Part shown: positions 18,653 through 26,466 of the stretch, piece after piece | How positions within the stretch are numbered: the stretch's first letter is position 1 | Layout of the letters: each line of letters starts with the position of its first letter | From: an uncultured Parabacteroides sp. | GTDB taxonomy: Bacteria; Bacteroidota; Bacteroidia; Bacteroidales; Tannerellaceae | Direction of reading: 5' to 3' | Assembly (NCBI GenBank): GCA_944325355.1 | Contig: CALUZS010000011.1 | Location: 1 to 64,000 of the forward strand | Length of the DNA stretch: 64,000 nucleotides | Made by a program: the position numbers and the translations under genes | Notes under the pieces: generated by a model | The model's database searches: none | What the model was told of the DNA's origin: nothing | The model's input: the letters and a program-made list of their open reading frames with translations, nothing else

Positions 18653-20107
18653 CTATTCGATGCTGTTCAGCAAGTCAACTTTACCCTCATTGACCAGCTT
18701 CAATATCAACTCACCGAAGAGCGTATTCTGCCAAGCAAACCATGCCCGCGTGAACTTCTCCGGATTGTCTTTGTGGAACGATTCATGCATGAATCCCGTA
18801 CCGGCATCCGTATCCATCAACATCTTGATACATGCCTTTATCTCCTCGTCATCCTGGCTGGTGAAAGCTTTCATCATGATACTCATCGGCCAAATCATGT
18901 CGTAACCAATATGGGGACCGCCGATACCTTCCCCTGCCGTACCCTTGAAGAAATAAGGATTGTCTTCGCTCCAGACAAAGCGGCGGGTATTCTGGTAAAT
19001 CGGGTCATTGATGTCTACATCTCCGAGATAAGGCAACGCCAGCAGACTTGGCACGTTCGCGTCGTCCATCAAGTTGTGGTTTCCGAAACCGTCCACCTCA
19101 AACGCATAAATCTTTCCGTACTTCGGATGGTTATAAACCGCATACTTCCGGATAGCATCCTCTACCTCCTGGGCAAGCGCCTTGCATTCGGCAGCCAACG
19201 AGTTTTCCTTGTTCACCTCCGTCAATATCTCTGCAGCCTTACGCAAAGAGGAAACCGCGAAGAAGTTGGACGGGATAAGGAACTGGAACAAAGAGGCATC
19301 GTCCGAAGGACGGAACGTGGAAACAATCAGCCCCACCGGCTTCACAGGATTGCCCCAACCGTCGTTCGTCACCGTGTCGAGCGCGCGTTCCGTCTTCCGC
19401 TGGAACTTGTACGGTCCGGTCGACTCTTTACGCTGTTGCTCCTTGAAGGTCTTCAGCACCAAGCGGGCGGCACTCAACCATTTGTCATCAAACACACTGT
19501 CGTCGCCGGTTACTTTCCAATACTCATATGCCAAACGGATGGGATAACACAACGAGTCGATTTCCCATTTGCGCTCGTGCAACTCAGGTTTCATGTCGGT
19601 CAAGTCCGTCTGCCAGTCACCACCGGTCGGTCCGTCATTAAACGCATTAGCATACGGGTCGATATTGATGCAGAGGAACTGCCTGCGGATAACACCTGCA
19701 ATCATCTCCTTCAGCTCGGGATCTTTGTTCGCCAACTGCACATAAGGCCATACCTGCGCCCCGGAATCACGCAACCACATGGCATGGATATCTCCAGTAT
19801 AGACAAAAGTATCCGGATTCCCGTCTTTGTCTCTCCGAAAATGGACGGTCGTATCCAACGTATTCGGGAAACAGTTCGTGAACATCCAAGCAAGCTTGGC
19901 GTTTTTCAACACTTTCTGTACACGGACAATCTCTTTCTCCACCGCCTTGGAATGGAACAATCGCTCCGCCTTCGCCGGACGGTTGTCGTTCTGGATCGCA
20001 TCTGCCACACAAACATACGGTGCATGGATGAAGGCGGACGCAAACAGCTCCTGTCCACCGAGAAATGCTGCAACAGAGCATACACTTATTATGAGTTCTT
20101 TTCTCAT
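18653..20107 (-). CDS. GH125 exo-alpha-1,6-mannosidase, exported
   Basis: This is a 484-residue glycoside hydrolase with an N-terminal signal (MRKELIISVCSVAAFLGGQELFASA). GH125 features are clear: LAWMFTNCFPNTLDTTV, the segment TGDIHAMWLRDSGAQVWPYV, DPYANAFNDGPTGGDW, and the C-terminal EGIGGPHIGYDMIWPMSIMMKA. Characterised members remove non-reducing alpha-1,6-linked mannose from N-glycans or mannans. The protein probably acts in the periplasm. It lies beside the glycosyltransferase operon on the same strand but has its own -7 box, so it is likely transcribed alone. Confidence 0.92.
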   Translation of the reverse strand: MRKELIISVCSVAAFLGGQELFASAFIHAPYVCVADAIQNDNRPAKAERLFHSKAVEKEIVRVQKVLKNAKLAWMFTNCFPNTLDTTVHFRRDKDGNPDTFVYTGDIHAMWLRDSGAQVWPYVQLANKDPELKEMIAGVIRRQFLCINIDPYANAFNDGPTGGDWQTDLTDMKPELHERKWEIDSLCYPIRLAYEYWKVTGDDSVFDDKWLSAARLVLKTFKEQQRKESTGPYKFQRKTERALDTVTNDGWGNPVKPVGLIVSTFRPSDDASLFQFLIPSNFFAVSSLRKAAEILTEVNKENSLAAECKALAQEVEDAIRKYAVYNHPKYGKIYAFEVDGFGNHNLMDDANVPSLLALPYLGDVDINDPIYQNTRRFVWSEDNPYFFKGTAGEGIGGPHIGYDMIWPMSIMMKAFTSQDDEEIKACIKMLMDTDAGTGFMHESFHKDNPEKFTRAWFAWQNTLFGELILKLVNEGKVDLLNSIE

Positions 20108-20155
20108 TGATTATGGTATTTTATAATTGATAAATTCCTAAACAAAATGGCGGTT

Positions 20156-20163
20156 CAAAGTTA
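20156..20163 (-). promoter_or_regulatory. -7 box of the GH125 gene
   Basis: The minus strand reads TAACTTTG, a full TAnnTTTG match, about 50 nt upstream of the GH125 ATG. The -33 position is T-rich without a clear TTTG. Confidence 0.5.
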
Positions 20164-20232
20164 TAATAATCCGGCGGATAAAAAAACGGTCCCGCCAGTT
20201 CGGGTGCAATCGCGACACTATCAAGAAACGGC

Positions 20233-21030
20233 TCACCTGCTTTCCCCGGAATCCAACAGATGCTCCGCGACCGTCTCGAAATCGAAATTCAGAAACAGGC
20301 GGCTATGCGCATCAAACGGATGTTCCCCTTTCAACAACGCCAGTTTCCTGTTCATCAACTCCAAATTTCTCGAAGTGTCCCTCACCAAGCTATGGTACGA
20401 ATGGTCGCGGTCAATATCGGTAGATACGATTGGAATACGGCGCGTAAAATAGCGCAACTTGTTACCCATACGCCGCTGGAACTCCCGAAACATCACATCT
20501 TCGTAACCGTAATAGCCACAAAATTCCTCATCGTAGCCCAGCGTCGTAAAGAACACCGCTTTCGAGGTATAGAAGATATTGCAAGCAGAGTTTTTCTTTT
20601 TCCCTTCGGCATCCACACGCTTGAACTTATATAATTTGTGAGGGAAAGCGCTTCCCACGATCTTCTGCAGCAAACCTTCCGGGAAAAGATGGTCGCAATC
20701 CGTCAATACCAACTTCGGGCAGGCAGCCTTCACCACACCCAAATTCCTCGCCCCAGCCTGGTTCCAGGAGATGTCGGTTGTAATCCGCAACAAGGTATAA
20801 TTGAGCCTGATATCCTCCGGTATCGTTATCTTCACCGGTGAACAGTCGTCCACAATGACGAACTGGATTTTCCGCATCAGTTCCGGGTCATACATTTCAT
20901 ATTCGCGCAACAGTTCTGTCAAAACATCCGCATTCGTCTGGTTAAAAAACACCGGAATCACGAAACTCAATTCCAAACCGGTGAGCGGCTTCCTTTGAAA
21001 CCGCTTCTCTCTCTCTTCTGTCACATTCAT
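20233..21030 (-). CDS. family 2 glycosyltransferase
   Basis: This is a 265-residue GT-A fold enzyme. LSFVIPVFFNQ, FVIVDDCSP and LVLTDCDHLFPEG represent the nucleotide-sugar binding and DxD-type motifs, and GYDEEFCGYYGYEDVMFREFQRR is the acceptor-side segment common in galactosyl- and glucosyl-type LPS transferases. It starts 4 bp after the upstream GT2-kinase gene and is the last gene of the five-gene LPS-core-like operon. It has no TM helix and should act at the cytoplasmic face of the inner membrane. Confidence 0.85.
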   Translation of the reverse strand: MNVTEEREKRFQRKPLTGLELSFVIPVFFNQTNADVLTELLREYEMYDPELMRKIQFVIVDDCSPVKITIPEDIRLNYTLLRITTDISWNQAGARNLGVVKAACPKLVLTDCDHLFPEGLLQKIVGSAFPHKLYKFKRVDAEGKKKNSACNIFYTSKAVFFTTLGYDEEFCGYYGYEDVMFREFQRRMGNKLRYFTRRIPIVSTDIDRDHSYHSLVRDTSRNLELMNRKLALLKGEHPFDAHSRLFLNFDFETVAEHLLDSGESR

Positions 21031-21034
21031 TATC

Positions 21035-22480
21035 TTACAAGTTTACTATTTTATCTACACAAGTCTGTTTATCGAATCCCCGCGCCACCGCATACGACTC
21101 TGCCATCCGCTGCAACATATCTTTCGAGCCGGGCAGGCGGTTGAAATTCTCGCAACCGGCATCCAACCCGACTTTCCGCAACGACATCCGGTTCAAATCG
21201 ATAACTTCCACCGTAATCTGTGGCTTGTCGTCGTCAAACAAAATATTCCCTGCCGAATAGTCCCGGTGCAAATAGCCGCATTCATGCATACGCGCCGTAG
21301 TTTTTGCAATGGCATCCAGTATCTCATCCCTACGTTCAAAGGTCCTCTTCGCAAAATCCCGGTAAGTGTACGGACAATCCGATTTTACCGACACGAAAAA
21401 ACTGCGGTGCATCAGGAAAAGCCGTCCGGTCACGTAGTAACCCACCGGTTCGGGAGAACCGATTCCTTTCACTCGGAAGTCACAAGCGTAACGATAGGCG
21501 CGCACCGCTTTGGGCAGACGGAAAAAAGAATACACCACACGGTTGAAAAAACTCGGTATCTTATACGACTTCACGATGAGCTTCTTTCCATCCACCTCAA
21601 ACTCTTTCAGTTCGTTGCGCCCCTTATAGATAGAAACACCCTCCTTGTCAAAACGTTCCGGCAACGAATAGATAAACGACGCCATTGCCCGGAAAGAGGG
21701 GGCTATTGTTATCTTTCGCGGCGAAACGAGCCGGTCGAAAAAGTTGATGACTCGCGACCACGACCGGTTATAACGCAACGGACCACCCAATTCGCGCTCG
21801 AAAAACTCCGGATGACGCCGGTTCAGCACCTCGATTACGTGCCGTTTCAGTTTGCGGTCCGACACCCGTTTGGAATGGTTCCGTACCCGATAGTGCAATC
21901 CTATCTGCGGCAAGCGAACCACCTTGCCGCCATCTTTCAGCACGGAAATCCAAAACTCCCAGTCCTCCCGGGCAATAATCTCTTCGCAATAGCCGCCTAC
22001 ACGTACCCAATCGTCCCGTCTAAAGAGACAGCTCGCCGGCAACATGTTCTTTCTGGCTAACAACGGTAATGAAAATTCCGGAAGTTTCCAATCCGCATTT
22101 TTTGCCCCGAAAAAGCGCCCCCGGCAAGCTACGGCTTTTACCTGCGTGTCTGCTTCCAAGATACAGACAGCATCCCGGATAAATTTTTCGGAAATCAAGT
22201 CATCGGCATCCACCGGCAAAATATATTTACCCGAAGCCAAGGAAATAGCATGGTTGCGTGCTCTACAGACGCCGCTGTTTGCCTGTGTATAAGCTTTCAC
22301 CTGCGGATGTGCCGCCAGTTTCTGTGCCAAGGCATAAGAGCCGTCGGTCGAACCGTCATCCATCAAAATGACCTCTATCGCCGGGTAGGAAGAAGCCAGG
22401 ACGGAGCGCACCGTCTCCTCCAAAAACAGCTCCATATTGTAGACAGGTATCACCACAGAGACCAAAGGTTCAGCCATCAT
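21035..22480 (-). CDS. bifunctional GT2 glycosyltransferase fused to a lipopolysaccharide kinase-like domain
   Basis: This 481-residue protein joins two activities. Residues 1-230 are a GT2 domain with VVIPVYNMELFLEETV, LMDDGSTDGS, LPVDADD and the catalytic-region segment AREDWEFW. Residues 285-470 resemble Kdo/heptose kinases of the WaaP/KdkA kind. They contain a Lys in LIVKSYK (303), the catalytic loop H405-R406-D407 with Asn412 (HRDYSAGN), and the metal Asp428 in VIDLNRM. A plausible role is to add a sugar and phosphorylate the same core region. It lies 4 bp from each neighbouring gene in the operon, which supports a shared pathway. The order of the two reactions and the phosphorylated residue are unknown. 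Confidence 0.85.
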   Translation of the reverse strand: MMAEPLVSVVIPVYNMELFLEETVRSVLASSYPAIEVILMDDGSTDGSYALAQKLAAHPQVKAYTQANSGVCRARNHAISLASGKYILPVDADDLISEKFIRDAVCILEADTQVKAVACRGRFFGAKNADWKLPEFSLPLLARKNMLPASCLFRRDDWVRVGGYCEEIIAREDWEFWISVLKDGGKVVRLPQIGLHYRVRNHSKRVSDRKLKRHVIEVLNRRHPEFFERELGGPLRYNRSWSRVINFFDRLVSPRKITIAPSFRAMASFIYSLPERFDKEGVSIYKGRNELKEFEVDGKKLIVKSYKIPSFFNRVVYSFFRLPKAVRAYRYACDFRVKGIGSPEPVGYYVTGRLFLMHRSFFVSVKSDCPYTYRDFAKRTFERRDEILDAIAKTTARMHECGYLHRDYSAGNILFDDDKPQITVEVIDLNRMSLRKVGLDAGCENFNRLPGSKDMLQRMAESYAVARGFDKQTCVDKIVNL

Positions 22481-22484
22481 GAAA

Positions 22485-23297
22485 TCACAATTTTTTCAAT
22501 CCATTCTTACAAATATATTCGTTGCGTCCCTGCTTCTCGCGCATCATCGCCATATTCACCGACTGGTCGCTCCACTGCTCCTTGTGGTGCAGATGGTACT
22601 GAACCGCCAGGTTCCGGACCGAACGGTGCTCGTATCCAGCAGCATTGAACCGCCAGGTCAAATCGCCGTCCTCACCCACTGCCGGAAGAATGTAATCTTC
22701 ATCGAAACCGTTGATACATTCGATGGCATCCCGGTAGAACGACATGTTCGAGCCCGTCAGATGGGTCAAGGTACGTACCTTGGGAATCCAGCCGAACGGA
22801 CCGTCGGGCGAAATAAAAAATCCCTCCTCGATGTAACGGACCCCGTCACGCACGAACAGCGCCTTTGCCAGATATGAAGGCATCTTCAGCAACTCTTTCG
22901 AATCGTCCAGTATTTTGTCCGACAGGCGGGCATTCAGCTTCACCCGTTTCCCTGCCAGGATATATTTCTCGCCCGCCATCTTCAGATGGTACTCGATAAA
23001 ACGGGGATGCAGCACGCAGTCGCCGTCTATAAAAATCAGATAATCCGATTTGGCAGCACGGATGGCATTGTTCAATGCCTTCTCTTTCCGCCAACCCTCA
23101 TCCGGCTGCGTCAGATGCTGGTAGTCGTTCCGGAACGGATACGACGACACAAACTGCGCAAGCTCCGCATGTTCGGCATCTTCCGAGATGATGACTTCAA
23201 AATTTGTCTCGGTCTGGTAGGCAAGCGAATCCAGCACCGCTCTCAAAAAAGGGATATTGTCGTACACGGATATGATTAGAGACGCTTTATAACTCAT
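22485..23297 (-). CDS. family 2 glycosyltransferase
   Basis: This is a 270-residue GT-A enzyme beginning MSYKASLIISVYDN. It has EVIISEDAEH, the motif QPDEGWRKEKALNNAI that marks glucosyl/galactosyl-type GT2 enzymes with an mGalNAc-like C-terminal half, FIDGDCVLH as the DxD element, and NGFDEDYILPAVGEDGDLTWRF. Translation could extend three codons upstream only through a non-ATG start, so the ATG was chosen. It is the third gene of the LPS-core-like operon and lies 30 bp after the previous gene. Confidence 0.87.
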   Translation of the reverse strand: MSYKASLIISVYDNIPFLRAVLDSLAYQTETNFEVIISEDAEHAELAQFVSSYPFRNDYQHLTQPDEGWRKEKALNNAIRAAKSDYLIFIDGDCVLHPRFIEYHLKMAGEKYILAGKRVKLNARLSDKILDDSKELLKMPSYLAKALFVRDGVRYIEEGFFISPDGPFGWIPKVRTLTHLTGSNMSFYRDAIECINGFDEDYILPAVGEDGDLTWRFNAAGYEHRSVRNLAVQYHLHHKEQWSDQSVNMAMMREKQGRNEYICKNGLKKL

Positions 23298-23327
23298 ATT
23301 CAGCAAATAAAAAGGTAAAAGTATTTA

Positions 23328-24044
23328 TCAGATTTTATCCAGTCCTTTCGTATATTTCAACCAATAATATTTCCAAGGATTCGTATATTTCAGCAGTTTC
23401 CACGGACGGCTGCTATGGGGACGGTGCAACACCGTCAGGTTCATAAAGAGGTAGTTGGTAAACCCCTCTTTCAGCGAACGGTGGGAAATCGTGACATCGT
23501 ACCAGTTCTTTGCCGGATCCAGCAGGTGGAAATCGTACCGTTTGAGAAAATCAAGCGTCAGCAACGAACAGCAGAAGCTGAAACGCTTCTTTTCGGCATA
23601 GACCCGTTTCTCACGTTTACGGGCAAAGAGGTAGGGAAAGTTCACATTCTCTTGTTCATCAACAGTCACGGCAGCGGCAATTCCGCAATCCGGACGTTCC
23701 AAAGCCCCCTCATACAATTGTTGGATTGTATCTTTCTTTACTACCACATCCGATTCGATAATCAACAGCCCGGCATCCGCCTTTATGGCATCCGCCTGCG
23801 CCATCTGCAAGACCAGGCGGTAGTTCGGGGAAGGATGGTCGGTCACATCCGACAAGTTCACCAGTTCAAACCCCAGCCTGCCGGCAGCATCCTCCAGACG
23901 TGCCGTATTTTCCGGTGTGCTGAAATCATTATATACGCGGTAAACAAAAGGAACCCGTATGTCCGAAGCCAAAACGGCCTCGACGGTCTGCAATGTCAAA
24001 TCAATGGAATCCTTTACAGGTGTGATAATAATCAGCTGTTTCAT
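23328..24044 (-). CDS. glycosyltransferase, GT2-like
   Basis: This is a 238-residue protein starting MKQLIIITPVKDSIDL. It has a GT-A-like layout: VYRVYNDFSTPENT in the nucleotide-binding position, LLIIESDVVVKKDTI as the acidic metal motif (ESD in place of DxD), and a conserved tail RPHSSRPWKLLKY. Its ATG overlaps the stop of the heptosyltransferase-like gene by 4 bp (ATGA), so the two are translationally coupled. In-frame sequence upstream of this ATG lies inside the other gene and is not part of it. Probable role: addition of a sugar in LPS core assembly. Confidence 0.75.
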   Translation of the reverse strand: MKQLIIITPVKDSIDLTLQTVEAVLASDIRVPFVYRVYNDFSTPENTARLEDAAGRLGFELVNLSDVTDHPSPNYRLVLQMAQADAIKADAGLLIIESDVVVKKDTIQQLYEGALERPDCGIAAAVTVDEQENVNFPYLFARKREKRVYAEKKRFSFCCSLLTLDFLKRYDFHLLDPAKNWYDVTISHRSLKEGFTNYLFMNLTVLHRPHSSRPWKLLKYTNPWKYYWLKYTKGLDKI

Positions 24045-25084
24045 TTCTTTTCCGGCTTTACGGATACGACTTCTAATATTTTTCCTAAAATAGTCTCCTT
24101 CGGTATCTGAAGACAATAACGTTCTTTCTTCCAACAAGGCTTGTTGCCCACCACCGAGCAGGGACGGCAAGCCATCTCCAGTTGGATATTGTTGTCAGGC
24201 GACTGCCGGTAACCGGTAAAGCCGGCATCCGGATGGGTCGCACCCCATATCGTAATTACTTGCGTTCCTACCAACGAGGCGAAATGCACGTTGCTGGAAT
24301 CCATGCAGACCAATACGTCGAGTTGGCTGATAAGCGCCAGTTCTTCTTCAAGATTCAGCTTGCCAACGATATTGATGACTCTCGGATACTGGTATGCCCA
24401 ACTGTCCAATACTTCGCCTTCATACCCTCTCGCTCCAAACAGGAAGATACGGAAATCCTCATGCTCCGCCAATTGCTCTACGATTTCCTCCATACGGTCT
24501 GTCGGATAAACCTTTTCCGTATAACGGGCAAAAGGGGCAATTCCAATCCACTTCCCGCTTTTTGTCCCGGCAATCTCATGGATTTTCGACAAATCGGGCT
24601 GTTTTGACTCATACACCGACGCAAACGACTCTTCATAGTTCAAACCTGCACGTCGGAACACATCCTCATAACGGAGGATGGCTGGGCGCAACGGCTCAAA
24701 ACTCTTCCGGTTCGGGTCTTTGATTAATTTGCGCTTCCGGCTCTCCCTGTCAAGACGGTATATTCTCGTCGCTTTCAGGAGTGAACAGAAAAGCAACGTA
24801 AAGCTACGGGCATCATTCTGTAAATCAATAATTTTATCATATTTGTTTTTTCCCAGGATGGTCGCAAAACGCAACAGCCCGCCGAAGCTCTTCTCCGATG
24901 CCTGCGTGTTCAGCCCCATCACTTTTACATTCGCCGGACGGTTGATGAACATCGGTATCAAAAAAGCCTGCGTCAGCACCGTAAACGTGTCTTCAGGATT
25001 TGACTTGGCAACAGAATATATCACAGGGATTGTCATGGCGACATCCCCTATCACCGATAATCGTATAACAAGAATGTTGGACAT
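24041..25084 (-). CDS. glycosyltransferase family 9 (heptosyltransferase-like)
   Basis: This is a 347-residue GT-B enzyme opening with MSNILVIRLSVIGDVAMTIPV, the standard N-terminus of ADP-heptose:LPS heptosyltransferases. The donor half has WIGIAPFARYTEKVYP, NIVGKLNLEEELALISQLDVLVCMDSSNVHFASLVGTQVITIWGATHP and the downstream MACRPCSVVGNKPCWKKERYCL with several cysteines. It begins the five-gene operon (20233-25084) and has its own -7 box 28 nt upstream. Bacteroidales cores may use sugars other than heptose, so the donor is left open. Confidence 0.9.
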   Translation of the reverse strand: MSNILVIRLSVIGDVAMTIPVIYSVAKSNPEDTFTVLTQAFLIPMFINRPANVKVMGLNTQASEKSFGGLLRFATILGKNKYDKIIDLQNDARSFTLLFCSLLKATRIYRLDRESRKRKLIKDPNRKSFEPLRPAILRYEDVFRRAGLNYEESFASVYESKQPDLSKIHEIAGTKSGKWIGIAPFARYTEKVYPTDRMEEIVEQLAEHEDFRIFLFGARGYEGEVLDSWAYQYPRVINIVGKLNLEEELALISQLDVLVCMDSSNVHFASLVGTQVITIWGATHPDAGFTGYRQSPDNNIQLEMACRPCSVVGNKPCWKKERYCLQIPKETILGKILEVVSVKPEKK

Positions 25085-25111
25085 ATATTTTTCAGACCTT
25101 GAATCCAACGA

Positions 25112-25119
25112 CAAAGGTA
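25112..25119 (-). promoter_or_regulatory. -7 box of the LPS-core-like operon
   Basis: The minus strand reads TACCTTTG, a full TAnnTTTG match, 28 nt upstream of the GT9 ATG. A TTGC stands near the -33 position. Confidence 0.6.
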
Positions 25120-25196
25120 CGAAATCTTTTCATGCATGCAACTACCTAATTCCCCGATTAAAGCATTTTCCATTCCATTATTTCACGCAATGTTGT

Positions 25197-25204
25197 TACC
25201 TTTG
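25197..25204 (+). promoter_or_regulatory. -7 box of the M16 peptidase gene
   Basis: TACCTTTG lies 26 nt upstream of the ATG at 25230 and matches TAnnTTTG. It is the same octamer as in the divergent promoter 80 bp away. Confidence 0.6.
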
Positions 25205-25229
25205 CCCTCCGAAAAAAGGAGAAGAAGAG

Positions 25230-26450
25230 ATGGAATATTCTGAACACATCCTGCCAAACAGCCTGCGAATCGTCCATTACCCCGTCGACTCCCCGGTTTC
25301 CTACTGCGGGTTTGCCGTTGATGCCGGCACACGGGATGAGCTGGCACACGAATACGGGTTGGCACATTTCGTGGAACACATGCTGTTCAAAGGCACCGCA
25401 AAACGGCGGGCATGGCACATCCTCAACCGGATGGAAAACGTAGGCGGCGAACTGAATGCCTATACCACCAAGGAAGAAACCTTTGTCTATTCCATCTTCA
25501 TGGCAGAACATTTCAGCCGTGCCGCCGAACTGCTCACCGACCTGGTTTTTCACTCCCGTTTTCCGGAAGCGGAGATTGCAAAGGAGCGCGAGGTCATACT
25601 CGACGAAATCAGCTCCTACGAAGACAATCCGTCCGAACTCATCTTCGACGATTTTGAAAACATGCTGTTCGAGGGACATGCTCTCGGACACAACATCCTG
25701 GGAGACGAATCCTCCTTGAAAAACTTCGGCAGTGATACCGGAATCAGCTTCATGCAACGATTCTACACTCCCGACAACATGGTCTTTTTCTCGATGGGAA
25801 GGAACCGGTTCGACCGGATTGTACGGCTGATGGAGAAGTTAACCGATGGCATCAGTGCTACGATGGCGGAGAGAAATCGGACAAAACCAGACAGCTCCCT
25901 GCCGCAGTTCCGTACCCTTTCCAAAGAGACCCACCAGACACACGTCATGCTCGGTGCAAAAGCGTACGACATGTTTAATAAGAAACGGGTCGCACTGTTT
26001 TTACTTAACAACCTTCTGGGAGGACCCGGAATGAACAACCGACTAAACGTAAACCTTCGGGAACGGCATGGCCTGGTCTACAACGTAGAGTCCAACATCA
26101 CCTCTTATACCGATACGGGCGTGGCATCCATCTATTTCGGAACAGATCCGAAAAACCGGGAGAAGGCACTCCGGCTGGTACACCGCGAACTGAAAAACCT
26201 CCGGGAAAAACGGCTTACTACCACCCAGCTCGCAGCGGTAAAAAAGCAGGCAATCGGTCAGCTCGGCGTGGCAAGCGACAACCGGGAAAATATCTTTTTG
26301 GGATTCGGGAAAAGTATCCTGCATTACAAACACTACGACCCGCTCGCGGAAGTGTTCCGTCAAATCGAACAGCAGACGGCAGACGATATCCTGGAAACGG
26401 CAAACGAACTGTTTGCGCCCGACCGCCTTTATACATTAATATATAAGTAG
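25230..26450 (+). CDS. M16-family zinc peptidase
   Basis: This is a 406-residue metallopeptidase of the mitochondrial processing peptidase/PqqL-like group. The inverted zinc motif HFVEH is at His46/Glu49/His50 (LAHFVEHMLFKGT), with the distal acidic ligand region at EREVILDEISSYEDNPSE. The second half has the inactive-domain pattern, including LNNLLGGPGMNNRLNVNLRERHGLVYNVES. The start used is the ATG behind a -7 box and an AGGAGAAGAAG ribosome binding site; upstream in-frame sequence overlaps the divergent GT9 gene. There is no signal peptide, so it is predicted to be cytoplasmic. It is followed by the convergent mutS. Confidence 0.92.
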   Translation: MEYSEHILPNSLRIVHYPVDSPVSYCGFAVDAGTRDELAHEYGLAHFVEHMLFKGTAKRRAWHILNRMENVGGELNAYTTKEETFVYSIFMAEHFSRAAELLTDLVFHSRFPEAEIAKEREVILDEISSYEDNPSELIFDDFENMLFEGHALGHNILGDESSLKNFGSDTGISFMQRFYTPDNMVFFSMGRNRFDRIVRLMEKLTDGISATMAERNRTKPDSSLPQFRTLSKETHQTHVMLGAKAYDMFNKKRVALFLLNNLLGGPGMNNRLNVNLRERHGLVYNVESNITSYTDTGVASIYFGTDPKNREKALRLVHRELKNLREKRLTTTQLAAVKKQAIGQLGVASDNRENIFLGFGKSILHYKHYDPLAEVFRQIEQQTADDILETANELFAPDRLYTLIYK

Positions 26451-26462
26451 GCGTCAGCCTAC
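26447..26462. terminator. small hairpin between convergent genes
   Basis: GTAGGC (26447-26452) pairs with GCCTAC (26457-26462) around GTCA. It overlaps the stop codon of the peptidase gene and precedes the mutS stop. There is no T-run, so the terminator role is tentative. Confidence 0.35.
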
Positions 26463-26466
26463 CCGC

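Noticed and set aside
18773..20110. 445-codon plus-strand open frame opposite the GH125 gene
   Set aside because: Antisense to a clear GH125 enzyme, with no domain pattern of its own.
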